Notes under the pieces: generated by a model
Databases searched by the model: none
The model's input: only the letters and a program-made list of their open reading frames with translations
Told to the model about the DNA's origin: nothing
Assembly (NCBI RefSeq): GCF_004345665.1
Contig: NZ_SLWR01000011.1
Coordinates: 248,001-312,000, forward strand
Source of the DNA: Kribbella antiqua
GTDB taxonomy: Bacteria > Actinomycetota > Actinomycetes > Propionibacteriales > Kribbellaceae
Reading direction: 5' to 3'
Length of the DNA: 64,000 nucleotides
Shown: positions 16,528-26,236 of the stretch, in pieces
How the letters are laid out: each line of letters opens with the position of its first letter
Position numbering within the stretch: position 1 is the stretch's first letter
Program-made: the position numbers and the translations under genes

Positions 16528-18767
16528 GAGTGACCGAACAGCCGCCGCAGACCCTGGAGCAGGTGCTGATCGAGCACCTGCAGTCGGGCCGGTCGCTGCT
16601 CGTGCTGGACAACTGCGAGCACCTGGTCGACGAAGTCGCCGTACTGGTGGAGCGGCTGCTCGGCACCTGTCCGGAGGCGACCGTACTCGCGACCAGCCGG
16701 GAACGGCTCGGAGTTCCAGGTGAGACGACCGTGCTGCTGCCACCGCTGGACGCGTCGACGGAGCTGTTCTTCGACCGGGCCCGCGCCGTCGACCCGTCCT
16801 TCGACGCCGCGCCCGACGACCTCACTGAGGTCTGCGCGCGGCTGGACGGGATGCCGCTCGCGATCGAGCTCGCCGCGGCCCGGATCGGTTCACTCGGCGC
16901 AGACGGGCTGCGGGCCGCGCTGGACGACCGGCTCCGGTTGCTTGCGGGCGGTCGTGGCGCCGACGTACGGCACCGGTCGCTCGGTGCGGTGATCGGCTGG
17001 AGTCACGACCTGCTGGACGACGAGGAGCGGCTGCTGTTCCACCGGCTCGCCGTGTACGTCGGCGGCTTCGACCTGGACGCCGCCTGCGCGACCAGCCCGG
17101 AGCTCGGCCGTGGCGAGGTCGCGGACCTGCTCGGCCGCCTGACCGACAAGAGCCTGGCAGTACGCCGTGGATCGCGCTGGCGGCTCCTCGAGACTATCCG
17201 GGAGTTTGCCAAAGACCAGCTCGGACCCGACGAGCTGGAGACCGCCCGGGACCGCTACGTGCGCTGGGCCGCCGACACCGCGGCTGATTTGGAGAACCAA
17301 CTCGACGGCTCCGACTGGCGCACGCCGTACGACGAAGTGGTCGGTGACCTGCGTGCCGCGCTGGCCGGGACCGCGGCGGCGCCCGGTCCGGCCGCGCACA
17401 GGTTGGCGCGTTCGCTGGGCCATCTCAGCTTCGCCCGGCGGGAGTTCCTGGAGTCGATCGATCACTATCGGTCGGCGGCGGACCGGGCAGAGGACGGGGT
17501 GGCCGCGGCGCGGGACCTGCGGTCGGCCGCCGATGCCACGCTCGCTGTCTCCGACGCGCAGACCGGGGTTCAGCTGCTGCTCGACGCCGCCGAGCGGGCG
17601 GTTGCCGACGGCAACGTTCGGGCGACGATGCTGGCCTCGGCGGTGATCGCGGTCAACCGGTACCCGACCGGTGCGCTGTATCAACTGCCCTCGGAACAGA
17701 CCGCACGATTGGTGGCGAAAGCCGTGGACTGCGCCATACCTGGAGATCTCCACGTGACCGCGCTGATCGCGTCCGCGAAGGCCTGGAACCATGGCGACCA
17801 GCGGATCCAGGTTGACCCAAAGCTCGCCCGCGAAGCGGTCGACGCGGCCCGGCGAACCGGCGACCCGGTCCTGATCGCGGGGGCACTCGATGCACTCACC
17901 ATCGCGGCCGGGAACAGCGGCCGGTTACGCGAAGCCCGCTCGTACGCGCTGGAACGGATGCGGCTGGTCGAACCTCTCCCGCAGCACGAGCCGTACGCGG
18001 CGGCCGAGATCATCGACGCCTTCCACGTCGCACCCACCACGGCGGTCGCGGTCGGAGATCTACCGGCGGCGCTGGCTGTGATTCGTGCGCCGAACGACCC
18101 GGTCGGTGACCATCCGTACATCTCGCTGCCGCGGCTGATCCGGGTGTCCGCGTTGACCGGGCGGTTCGATACCTGCATCGAGCGGGCTGACGCGTTGTGG
18201 GAACGCTGGCAACGAGCGGGTGCGCGGCCGATCGAGTGGATGGCATCCGCGATGTCCATGGCGGCACTGGTGCACGGGCTGCGCGACGACGGATTGTTCG
18301 AGCTGTGGCAGACCCGGTCGCTCGAAGTCGCTCGCGCCGACCACGCGGTCGATGTGCCCTGGCTGGCGGCTCCATCGGTGTTCGCCGAAGCACGGGTCGC
18401 CGTACATCTCGGTGCGGTGGATCAGGCCGCCGACGTCGTACGACGGGCGTTCGCGGGCTTCGAGGAGTATTGGTGGGCGCCGTACGCGCGGGCCAGTGCG
18501 GCGGAACTCGCGGTGGTCGCCGGCCTACCCACTGCGACGGACTTGCTCGCGGCTGCCGCGCCGGATGGCGTTGAGAACGACTGGGCCGCCGCTTGCCTCG
18601 CCCGCGCTGCCGGCCGGATGTCCGGTGACAAGGATGCGCTGCAGTCAGCCGCCGATTCCTTCGAGCGCATCGAGGCCCGATTCGAGCGCGCATGCACGCT
18701 CGTGTTGCTCCCGGAGCGGGCCGAGGAAGGCCGTGCCGAACTCGCGGAGCTGCAGGTATTGCGCTGA
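16455..18767 (+). CDS. C-terminal part of the frameshifted LuxR/NB-ARC (AfsR-like) regulator: ATPase and TPR-like region
   Basis: 770 aa open frame if read from GTG 16455, but it starts in the middle of an ATPase domain, so it is probably not an independent gene. Walker B is seen as RSLLVLDNCEHLVDEVAV and sensor 1 as VLATSRERLGVPGE; GMPLAIELAAARIGSL is the GxP motif of NB-ARC proteins. A winged-helix region follows, then helical TPR-like repeats to the end. Together with the upstream piece this is a signalling ATPase of the kind that activates nearby genes in actinomycetes. It is divergent from the DoxX/FAD oxidoreductase pair, the likely target (inference). Confidence 0.75.
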   Translation: MPGAFVDLVPVREGLVARAVATALGVTEQPPQTLEQVLIEHLQSGRSLLVLDNCEHLVDEVAVLVERLLGTCPEATVLATSRERLGVPGETTVLLPPLDASTELFFDRARAVDPSFDAAPDDLTEVCARLDGMPLAIELAAARIGSLGADGLRAALDDRLRLLAGGRGADVRHRSLGAVIGWSHDLLDDEERLLFHRLAVYVGGFDLDAACATSPELGRGEVADLLGRLTDKSLAVRRGSRWRLLETIREFAKDQLGPDELETARDRYVRWAADTAADLENQLDGSDWRTPYDEVVGDLRAALAGTAAAPGPAAHRLARSLGHLSFARREFLESIDHYRSAADRAEDGVAAARDLRSAADATLAVSDAQTGVQLLLDAAERAVADGNVRATMLASAVIAVNRYPTGALYQLPSEQTARLVAKAVDCAIPGDLHVTALIASAKAWNHGDQRIQVDPKLAREAVDAARRTGDPVLIAGALDALTIAAGNSGRLREARSYALERMRLVEPLPQHEPYAAAEIIDAFHVAPTTAVAVGDLPAALAVIRAPNDPVGDHPYISLPRLIRVSALTGRFDTCIERADALWERWQRAGARPIEWMASAMSMAALVHGLRDDGLFELWQTRSLEVARADHAVDVPWLAAPSVFAEARVAVHLGAVDQAADVVRRAFAGFEEYWWAPYARASAAELAVVAGLPTATDLLAAAAPDGVENDWAAACLARAAGRMSGDKDALQSAADSFERIEARFERACTLVLLPERAEEGRAELAELQVLR

Positions 18768-18860
18768 ACCGGATGCCTTGTCATCCTGTGCTCCACCTCG
18801 ATGTGCTCGCCGGGGGGCGGTGAGGACTGCACATCGGGACACCGGTTCCCTGGGGGCCTC

Positions 18861-21800
18861 ATGTTTTCTTCCGCCATCTCGTCACATCGGTTGCTATCAG
18901 CAACCATCGGGTTGCTGCTCGTGCTCGCCACGCTGGTCGCCGTACCGACCGCGCCGGCGCGTGCGGTCGTCGTACCGGCAGGGTTCAGTGAGCAGGTTGT
19001 CTTCAGCGGTCTGACGGCGCCGACTAACGTGGCGTTCGCGGCCGACGGGCGCGTGTTCGTCAGTGAGAAGAGCGGCCTGATCAAGGAGTTCGACTCCCTC
19101 GACGACCCCACCCCGACCGTGTTCGCCGACCTGCGCACCAAGGTCCACAACTACTGGGACCGCGGTCTGCTCGGCCTCGCGCTGCACCCCAACTTCCCTG
19201 TCGATCCAAGGGTTTACGTGCTCTACACGCACGACGCCCTGATCGGCGGCCAGGCACCGAAATGGGGTACGGCGGGCACGGACAGCGACCCCTGCCCGTC
19301 GCCACCGGGACCGACGAGCGACGGCTGCCAGGTCTCCGCCCGGCTCTCCGCCCTCACGCCGACCGCCTCCGGCGTCGCCGAGCAAGTGCTGGTCGAGGAC
19401 TGGTGCCAGGTGTTCCCGAGCCACTCGATCGGCTCGATCGAGTTCGGCCCGGACGGCATGCTGTACGCCGGCGGCGGTGACGGGGGCAACTTCAACCTCG
19501 TCGACTACGGCCAGGACAACTTCACCACCTCGGACGTCACGCCGGACAACCCCTGTGGCGACCCGCCGTCACCAGTCGGCACCGCTCTGGCACCGCCGAC
19601 GGCCGAAGGTGGCGCGCTGCGTTCTCAGGACGTCCGTACGAGCGCTGATCCTGCGACCCTCGACGGTTCGATCGTCCGGCTCAACCCCGACACCGGAGAG
19701 GCCGCGGCCGGCAATCCCAAGGCGAGCAGCACGGATCCCAACACTCGCAGGATCGTGGCGCACGGCCTGCGTAACCCGATGCGATTCGACTTCCGCCCCG
19801 GCACGAGCGAGATCTGGGTCGGCGACGTCGGCTGGCGGGACTGGGAGGAGATCGACCGGATCGTCAGCCCGACCGCGAGCGTCACCAACTTCGGCTGGCC
19901 CTGCTACGAGGGCGCGGCTCGCCAAGCCGGGTACGACGGAGCCAACGTCAACATCTGCGAGAACTTGTACGCCGCCGGCGCCAGTGCGGTCGTATCGCCG
20001 TACTACACCTACAACCACACTGCTCAGGTCGCCGGTGCCTGCAGCACAGGCAGCTCCTCCATCGCAGGTATGTCCTTCTACGAGGGTGGCAACTACCCGG
20101 CTCAGTACGACGGCGCCTTGTTCTTCGCCGACTACAGCCGCGGCTGCGTGTGGGCGATGCTCCCCGGCGCCAACGGCCTGCCGAACCCAGCGAACATCAT
20201 CAACTTCGCCTCGGGCTACGGAACCGTCGCGTTGCGCACTGGCCCCGGCGGTGACATCTTCGCCGTCGACTACGAAAACGGCCGGATCATGCGCTACGTC
20301 TACAGCGCCACCAACAACCCGCCCACCGCGGTGATCAGCGCCGACCCGACCAGCGGACCGACACCACTGACGGTGAACTTCGACGGTACGGCGTCCAACG
20401 ACGCCGACGGCGACACCCTCACCTACGCATGGGACCTGGACGGCGACGGCGAGTACGTCGACTCGACCGCCGCGACCCCGCAATACACCTACACCACCAG
20501 CGGAACAGTCACCGTCCGGCTGCGAGTCAACGACGGCCAAGGTGGTACCAACACCACGACAGCTCAGATCAACGTCGCCAACACGGCGCCCACCGCAACG
20601 ATCACGGCGCCCGGTCCAGCGACGACGTGGAAGGTCGGCGACACGATCAACTTCTCTGGCACCGCGACCGATCCCGAGCAAGGGACGCTGCCCGGATCCG
20701 CGCTGAGCTGGTCGTTGATCATGCATCACTGCCCGAGCGACTGCCATTCGCACCAGATCACCTCGATGACCGGAGCGAGTGGCTCGTTCACCACGCCCGA
20801 TCACGAGTATCCGTCGTACCTGGAACTGAAGCTCACCGCGACGGACAGCAGCGGGCTGACCGACGTCAAGAGCGTCCGGCTGGACCCGAAGACCGTCCCG
20901 CTCACTATCACGAGCCAGCCGACCGGCCTGAAGGTGACGTACCTCGCGAAGACTGCGACCTCGCCATCAAGCAATACGGCGATCGTCGGGTCGAGCGGAT
21001 CGCTGTCCACCGACCTGTTGCAGTTATCGGCCAACAAGGTCTACCGCTTCGCGTCCTGGTCCGACGGCGGGACTCGCAGCCACAACTTCGTCACGCCCGC
21101 CACCGCCACCACCTACACGGCGAACTACATCCCGAAACGGAATCTGGCGCTGAACAAGCCGGTCGCCGTGTCGAGCGTCGAGGCGACCGGTCGTGAAGGC
21201 GCGAAGGCGGCCGACGGTTCGATGTCGACGCGGTGGGCGAGTGCACACAGCGATCCGCAGTGGTTGCGGGTCGACCTCGGCATGGTGCGGGTGGTCAACC
21301 GCGTGCTGCTCAACTGGCACACGGCGTACGCGAAGGGCTACCAGATCCAGGTGTCGGGCAACGGCCAGACCTGGCAAACCGTCTACTCGACCGCGACGGG
21401 CGACGGCGGTACCGATCACGTCACCTTCACTCCTGTGTGGGCCAGGTACGTCCGGATCTACGGCACCGCCCGGACGGCGGCGGCGAACCCCTACTCGCTG
21501 TACGAGGTCGGGGTGTTCGGGGACAGCGGCCTGATCACCGGGATTGGCGGCAAGTGTGTCGACGTGACTGGGAACAACTCTTCCGACGGCACGCAGATCG
21601 AGCTCTACACCTGCTACGGCAACGCCCCGAACCAGCAGTGGACGCAGTACGAGGACGGCACGATCCACTCGCTCGGCAAGTGCCTGGACGCACGCAGTGG
21701 TACGACGAGCCTGACGCCAGTCGTGCTGTGGACGTGCGACGGCAGCGGCGGTCAGACGTGGGTGCCACGAACAGATGGCTCGCTCGTCAACCTCCGCTCC

Positions 21801-21902
21801 GGCAGATGCCTCAACGCCAAGAGCGGCACCAGCACGAACGGCACCCCACTGATCATCTACACCTGCGTCAACGCAGCAAACGAGAAATGGGTCCTGCCCT
21901 AA
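18861..21902 (+). CDS. Secreted sugar (glucose/sorbosone-type) dehydrogenase with PKD, discoidin-like and ricin-B domains
   Basis: 1013 aa. ATG 18861 opens a signal peptide (LLSATIGLLLVLATLVAVPT, cleavage near ARA). Residues about 40-495 form the PQQ-type beta-propeller (GFSEQVVFSGLTAPTNVAFA, LRNPMRFDFRPGTSEIWVGD). A PKD domain follows (GPTPLTVNFDGTASNDADGD), then an Ig-like stretch, a F5/8 type C carbohydrate-binding domain (about 770-880, NLALNKPVAVSS) and a C-terminal ricin-B/CBM13 trefoil with three QW-type repeats (NQQWTQYEDG, QTWVPR, EKWVLP). It is probably an extracellular enzyme that oxidises sugars while bound to plant polymer. Whether PQQ is bound cannot be judged here. Confidence 0.88.
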   Translation: MFSSAISSHRLLSATIGLLLVLATLVAVPTAPARAVVVPAGFSEQVVFSGLTAPTNVAFAADGRVFVSEKSGLIKEFDSLDDPTPTVFADLRTKVHNYWDRGLLGLALHPNFPVDPRVYVLYTHDALIGGQAPKWGTAGTDSDPCPSPPGPTSDGCQVSARLSALTPTASGVAEQVLVEDWCQVFPSHSIGSIEFGPDGMLYAGGGDGGNFNLVDYGQDNFTTSDVTPDNPCGDPPSPVGTALAPPTAEGGALRSQDVRTSADPATLDGSIVRLNPDTGEAAAGNPKASSTDPNTRRIVAHGLRNPMRFDFRPGTSEIWVGDVGWRDWEEIDRIVSPTASVTNFGWPCYEGAARQAGYDGANVNICENLYAAGASAVVSPYYTYNHTAQVAGACSTGSSSIAGMSFYEGGNYPAQYDGALFFADYSRGCVWAMLPGANGLPNPANIINFASGYGTVALRTGPGGDIFAVDYENGRIMRYVYSATNNPPTAVISADPTSGPTPLTVNFDGTASNDADGDTLTYAWDLDGDGEYVDSTAATPQYTYTTSGTVTVRLRVNDGQGGTNTTTAQINVANTAPTATITAPGPATTWKVGDTINFSGTATDPEQGTLPGSALSWSLIMHHCPSDCHSHQITSMTGASGSFTTPDHEYPSYLELKLTATDSSGLTDVKSVRLDPKTVPLTITSQPTGLKVTYLAKTATSPSSNTAIVGSSGSLSTDLLQLSANKVYRFASWSDGGTRSHNFVTPATATTYTANYIPKRNLALNKPVAVSSVEATGREGAKAADGSMSTRWASAHSDPQWLRVDLGMVRVVNRVLLNWHTAYAKGYQIQVSGNGQTWQTVYSTATGDGGTDHVTFTPVWARYVRIYGTARTAAANPYSLYEVGVFGDSGLITGIGGKCVDVTGNNSSDGTQIELYTCYGNAPNQQWTQYEDGTIHSLGKCLDARSGTTSLTPVVLWTCDGSGGQTWVPRTDGSLVNLRSGRCLNAKSGTSTNGTPLIIYTCVNAANEKWVLP

Positions 21903-21985
21903 ACCAGTCTTGGGGTGCCGTTCAGCGGATGTTCATCCACCAGGACGAATGTGCTCGGTGACTTCTGGTGGAGGGGAGCACGTTC

Positions 21986-23266
21986 ATGTTTCGTTTCATC
22001 GCGAGTGCCTCAGTGTTCGTCGCAGCCGCGGTGTTGGCGTCCGGAGGCGCGCAGGCCGCGGTTTCGGCGCCGCATGTCGTGAATGCGGCGACGCTCCCCG
22101 GCATCCCGCTCGGCAGCTTCTCCAACGCGCTGCTGCCGGGCACGGTCGCGAACGACCGCGGGATCAAGCTGGGCGGCGTCGGCAGCGACCTCTTCCCCGC
22201 CGAGCGGCCAGGTGAGTTCTGGACCGTGACGGACCGAGGACCGAACGGCCAGATCAAGGTCGACGGCGTCAGCCGACGTACGTTCCCGGTCCCCGGCTTC
22301 GACCCGGCGATCCTCAAGGTGAAGGTGGTCGGCGAGCAACTCAAGGTCCTGCAGGCGATCCCGATCACCACGCGCAGCGGTGCCCCGGTGACGGGACTCT
22401 CCAACCAGGCAAGCCGCGACGAACTCCCCTACACGTACGACGCTTCCACCCGGCTGGAGCTCAACCCGAACGGGCTGGACACCGAGGGGATCGTACGCGC
22501 GCACGACGGCAGCTTCTGGCTGGTCGACGAGTACAGCCCGTCCCTCGTGCACGTGTCGGCGCGCGGTCGCGTGCTGGCTCGATATGTCCCTCACGGTCTG
22601 TCGCTGACGGGTGCCGACTACCCGGTCATCGAGGCGCTGCCGTCGATCTTCCTTACCCGCAAGATGAATCGCGGCTTCGAGGGCTTGGCACAGCTGCCCG
22701 GTGGGGATCTGGTGCTGGCGCTGCAGAGCCCGCTCTCCAACCCAACCAAGGCGGTTGGCGACAAGTCCCTGACCACCCGCCTGCTGCGCTTCTCGCCGTA
22801 CCAGGGCAACGTCACCGCGGAGTACGCGTATCGCTTCGACCCGGTCGGCGTGGTTGACCCCGGTGAGGACGACACGAGCGAGCTCAAGATCTCCGCTTTG
22901 GTTGCTGCCGGCCCCGAAACTCTACTGGTCGAGGAACGCACCGACAACGCCGCGCGACTCCAGCGCGTCGTGTTGAAGCCTGGCTACAACATCCTCGGCA
23001 GCGCCTGGGACTCCGCCGCGACCACACCGTCGCTCGAGGCGGCGACCGTCGTACCGGCGTTGCCGAAGAAGCTGTTCCTCGACCTCAACACCATCTCCGG
23101 CCTACCCAACAAGATCGAGGGCGTCGCGCTGGTCAACCCGTGGACGCTGGCCGTCATCAACGACAACGACTTCGGCATGACCGACGGACCCGGCGCCTTC
23201 GATGCCTCCGGCAACCTCAACGACAGCGGCATCAAGACCACCCTGGTCACCATCCGCCTACGCTGA
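21986..23266 (+). CDS. Secreted esterase-like activity of phytase family protein
   Basis: 426 aa. ATG 21986 follows ggaggggagcacgttc and begins a signal peptide cleaved near AQA. The mature part shows FPAERPGEFWTVTDRGPNGQ, LDTEGIVRAHDGSFWLVDEY and NKIEGVALVNPWTLAVINDN, the pattern of the phytase-like esterase beta-propeller family that hydrolyses phosphoester or ester bonds outside the cell. Its 84-base gap to the sugar dehydrogenase makes co-transcription possible. The specific substrate is unknown. Confidence 0.85.
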   Translation: MFRFIASASVFVAAAVLASGGAQAAVSAPHVVNAATLPGIPLGSFSNALLPGTVANDRGIKLGGVGSDLFPAERPGEFWTVTDRGPNGQIKVDGVSRRTFPVPGFDPAILKVKVVGEQLKVLQAIPITTRSGAPVTGLSNQASRDELPYTYDASTRLELNPNGLDTEGIVRAHDGSFWLVDEYSPSLVHVSARGRVLARYVPHGLSLTGADYPVIEALPSIFLTRKMNRGFEGLAQLPGGDLVLALQSPLSNPTKAVGDKSLTTRLLRFSPYQGNVTAEYAYRFDPVGVVDPGEDDTSELKISALVAAGPETLLVEERTDNAARLQRVVLKPGYNILGSAWDSAATTPSLEAATVVPALPKKLFLDLNTISGLPNKIEGVALVNPWTLAVINDNDFGMTDGPGAFDASGNLNDSGIKTTLVTIRLR

Positions 23267-23306
23267 CTCACTCCGCCGCTCCAGGCCGGGTCGCCGGGGC
23301 CTTGGG

Positions 23307-23957
23307 TCAGTGGCGGTGCTTGAGGCAGATCGTGGTGATCCAGGCCCAGGCGAGGATGACCGCGAGGTCGAAGGCGACGATGGTGGGGCGGCTGCCGGCG
23401 CCGGCGCTCAGGCCGGCGAACGCGCCGAAGAACAGGATGCCGGTGGCGGCGGAGTAGCGGCCCAGGCCCTTGCGGCCAACGCTGCGGTAGTGCGCGGCCA
23501 TCACCAGACACGCGGCGATCAGGCCGCTGAAGCCGATCGTGCCGGCAACGAAGTGGCCCATTCCGCGGGTGCTGATCTCGGCGTAGTCCGCGGGAGTTCC
23601 GGCCGGGAAGCCGGCGGCAGGGTCGGCCGGGAAGATGGCCGCCAGCAGCAGCCCGACGCCGTACGCCCCGAGCAGCCGCGGCGCCCACTTGCTCCCCCGC
23701 CCGGCGAGCGTACGACGGAGTCCGACGGCCGCGGCGATCGAGAGCAGACCGGCGACGACGAAGTTGACGGTCTGGATCCAGCCGGGTCCCCCGTTCGCCA
23801 GCAGGCTGGCCGGGTGCCGCGTGATGTCGAAGCCCTCACGGGTAAACGCCTGCCCCAGCCACACCGCGACGTACAACGGCCCGGCGACAATCCCGCCGGT
23901 CATCAGAGCAGGGGTGGAAACAGGAGCAGTGGCGGTCGAGATCATGTTGGTGGTCAT
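23307..23957 (-). CDS. DUF998 membrane protein
   Basis: 216 aa with six predicted membrane helices, of unknown function. The first helix reads GGIVAGPLYVAVWLGQAF and the following segment GFDITRHPASLLANGGPGW is characteristic of DUF998 proteins. ATG 23957 (MTTNM) has an AAGGA-like site; an ATG at 23993 is possible. It is convergent with the phytase-like gene, with only 40 bases between them. Confidence 0.82.
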   Translation of the reverse strand: MTTNMISTATAPVSTPALMTGGIVAGPLYVAVWLGQAFTREGFDITRHPASLLANGGPGWIQTVNFVVAGLLSIAAAVGLRRTLAGRGSKWAPRLLGAYGVGLLLAAIFPADPAAGFPAGTPADYAEISTRGMGHFVAGTIGFSGLIAACLVMAAHYRSVGRKGLGRYSAATGILFFGAFAGLSAGAGSRPTIVAFDLAVILAWAWITTICLKHRH

Positions 23958-24293
23958 GGTCCGGGTCCTTCCAGGGGTATGTGGGCCTTCCATCACCCCT
24001 GCGTCGACCAGCCCCTCCCGAAATCGACACCCGCACCGGACGTCCCCTGCTGCATGTGTGGGTGATCGGCCATCGCTCCGGCATCCGTGCCCGGCCTTGT
24101 GCACGGTTCGACCACGACACGCCGCCGCGCGATGGTCGAGCGGCGCACAAGGTCACCAGCTGCCGATGGTTCACCGCGATGTACCCACACCGACTGGGTC
24201 GACCGGGGAGTCTGACTTGTCGAATCAGGTCGGCAGCGCTCCCCAAACCCGCGCGGCGACCAGCCCGGGACGACGCTGGCTCCAGACGTTCTG
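23958..24293. other. Intergenic region without a supportable gene
   Basis: 336 bases between the GNAT gene end and the DUF998 start, both on the minus strand. Open frames here are continuations or antisense frames without recognisable content. An imperfect palindrome TGACTTGTCGAATCA at 24213-24227 is the only visible element. A promoter for the DUF998 gene is expected here but no convincing boxes are seen. Confidence 0.5.
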
Positions 24294-24755
24294 TCACAAG
24301 AGCGCTTCGTAGGCTGAGGCGGGCCAGCTGGCGACCGTCTTGGTGCGGAGGATTGCGCCGAGGCGGTCGTAGAAGCGGTAGCCGCCTTCGTTTTCGAGCC
24401 GTAGACCCCAGCCGATCGTGAGGCGGTCCGCGAGGGCGTGCCGGGCCAATGCGAGCATGAGCACTCGACCGACACCGCTTGAGCGGAACTGCGCGCGTAC
24501 GTAGAGGTCGTCGAGCGCGAGCATGTCGCCGCCGACCCAGAGGTACGGACGGCGAAGCGAGGAGACGTATCCCGCCGCCTCACCGTCGACCTCGGCGATC
24601 AGCACGATCACATCGTCGCGACCGAGGAACCCCTGCCAGTCCTCGATGGTCGCGGTGACGTCCTTCCCCTGGTCCTGGTACTCCGCGAGCTCGATCAGCA
24701 TCGTCCGGACGAGCTCGGCGTCCGCCGGTATCGCGCGGCGAATCTCAGTGGGCAT
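24294..24755 (-). CDS. GNAT family N-acetyltransferase
   Basis: 153 aa. The acetyl-CoA loop is seen as LYVRAQFRSSGVGRVLMLAL (motif A, Q/RxxGxG/A variant), preceded by a beta-sheet core and followed by RLENEGGYRFYDRLG. It transfers acetyl groups to an unknown amine. ATG 24755 (MPTEIRR) has a clear AGGAG site and lies 11 bases inside the end of the upstream MFS gene, so the two are co-translated. As a partner of a drug-type exporter it could be a detoxifying acetylase (inference). Confidence 0.9.
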   Translation of the reverse strand: MPTEIRRAIPADAELVRTMLIELAEYQDQGKDVTATIEDWQGFLGRDDVIVLIAEVDGEAAGYVSSLRRPYLWVGGDMLALDDLYVRAQFRSSGVGRVLMLALARHALADRLTIGWGLRLENEGGYRFYDRLGAILRTKTVASWPASAYEALL

Positions 24756-26136
24756 GAGTAACTCCTGTCGAAGACTTGGCAGCCGGTACGACGACCAGCG
24801 CAAGAACGGCAGCGACGCCGGCGGTGATCGCGGCGAAGGTAAATCCGTGGCTGAAGCCATCGCTGGCCGTACCCACCAGGCTGGCAGCGGCGATACTCGA
24901 CACCACCGCGGCACCGAGAGCGGCACCGAACTCGTGGAAGGTGCTCAGGATCCCCGACGCCAGCCCGGCCTCGGTGTAGTCGATCTGCGCGAGCGCCGTG
25001 GTCGACGCCGCGACGAATCCGGGACCAAGACCGGCCGCGGCGATCGTCATCCCGATCACGAGCATCACCGAACCATCCCAGATGGCAGGGACAGCCGTGC
25101 CCAGCGCGGCAATCGCCAGCCCGGCGGTAGCAATCACCCGCGGACCGGTCCGGCCGATGATCTGCCCCGCGACCTGCGCCCCAGCGATCGTGGCGACCGC
25201 GACGGGGAGGAACAGCAGCCCGCTCCGCATCGCGCCGTACTCGCGGTAGTGCTGCAGGTAGAACGAGCCGAGGAAGAACAGCGCGATCATCGACGCGGTC
25301 GCGACCAGGATCAGGAAGGTGCCTGCGGCAACGGGTCGCCTGGTCAGGATCCGCAGGTTCATCAGCGGCGACCGTACGACGCGCTGCAGCCAGGCGAATG
25401 CGGCGTACAGGACGATCGAGCCGGCCAGGGTGCCGAGGGTCGCGGCCGAGAGCCAGCCGCGGTCTCCGGCGTTGATCAGCGCGTAGATCGCCGTACCGGT
25501 TCCCGCGGTGACCAGGATCGCGCCCGGGATGTCGAGCCGACCGCGGCTCTCGACTCGCCGATCCGCCGGCAGCACCCGGAGCAGTAGGGCGAACACGATC
25601 ACGCCGATCGGCACGTTCACGTAGAACACCCACTGCCAGCCCGGCCCGGCGGTCAGCACCCCACCGAGCAGTACGCCGATCGCGGCGCCGCCTCCACCGA
25701 GCGCGGACCAGATGCCGAGGGCCTTGTTCAGCTCCTCGCCCTGGAACACCTTCGTCACCGTCGACAGCGCGGCCGGCGACAGCATCGCCGCGCCGATGCC
25801 CTGCGCGATCCGGCCGCCGATCAGCAGCTCGGAGCCGTTCGCCAGGCCGGTCGCGAGCGAGGCGGCGGTGAACACCAGCAGGCCGGTCAGCACGACCTTG
25901 CGGGAACCGAAGAGGTCCGCCGCCCGGCCGCCGAGCAGCATCAGCCCACCGAACATCAGCGTGTAGGCGCTCACCACCCAGGTCAGGGTGGACCGCTCGA
26001 GCTCGAGGTCGGCGCCGATGTGCGGCAGCGCGATCGCTACCACGGTGACGTCGAGGATCAGCATGAACTGCGCGACGGCGAGCAATCCGAGCATCCGCCA
26101 GCGGCGCGGGTCTGGGTCAACTGTCGGTCCGGACAT
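24745..26136 (-). CDS. MFS transporter, DHA2 (14-helix) drug-exporter type
   Basis: 463 aa with about fourteen membrane helices. Motif A reads LLGGRAADLFGSRKV and the helix-4 region GGRIAQGIGAAMLSPAALST, both typical of drug/H+ antiporters. ATG 26136 (MSGPTVD) has GGAGGAGG eight bases upstream. It is divergent from the TetR gene at 26237 with twin palindromes between them, and overlaps the GNAT gene downstream. Expression is very likely repressed by the TetR protein and induced by the exported compound. Confidence 0.92.
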   Translation of the reverse strand: MSGPTVDPDPRRWRMLGLLAVAQFMLILDVTVVAIALPHIGADLELERSTLTWVVSAYTLMFGGLMLLGGRAADLFGSRKVVLTGLLVFTAASLATGLANGSELLIGGRIAQGIGAAMLSPAALSTVTKVFQGEELNKALGIWSALGGGGAAIGVLLGGVLTAGPGWQWVFYVNVPIGVIVFALLLRVLPADRRVESRGRLDIPGAILVTAGTGTAIYALINAGDRGWLSAATLGTLAGSIVLYAAFAWLQRVVRSPLMNLRILTRRPVAAGTFLILVATASMIALFFLGSFYLQHYREYGAMRSGLLFLPVAVATIAGAQVAGQIIGRTGPRVIATAGLAIAALGTAVPAIWDGSVMLVIGMTIAAAGLGPGFVAASTTALAQIDYTEAGLASGILSTFHEFGAALGAAVVSSIAAASLVGTASDGFSHGFTFAAITAGVAAVLALVVVPAAKSSTGVTHAH

Positions 26137-26165
26137 GTCCGGGTCCTCCTCCACTTTGCGATATC

Positions 26166-26221
26166 TCGAACAGTACTGTTCGACTTATTTCGGGTACAGT
26201 AACTCGAACAGTGGTGTTCGA
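26166..26221. promoter_or_regulatory. Twin TetR operators between MFS and TetR genes
   Basis: Two 18-bp palindromes: TCGAACAGTACTGTTCGA at 26166-26183 (perfect) and TCGAACAGTGGTGTTCGA at 26204-26221 (arms identical, centre differs), with centres 38 bp apart. The sites lie in the 100-base divergent promoter region of an MFS exporter and a TetR regulator, the classical arrangement for autoregulated TetR control. Confidence 0.85.
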
Positions 26222-26236
26222 CAAGAGGATGATTAG

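Noticed and set aside
24213..24227. TGACTTGTCGAATCA imperfect palindrome
   Set aside because: It is 255 bases from the nearest start, single copy and imperfect; not enough for a regulatory call.
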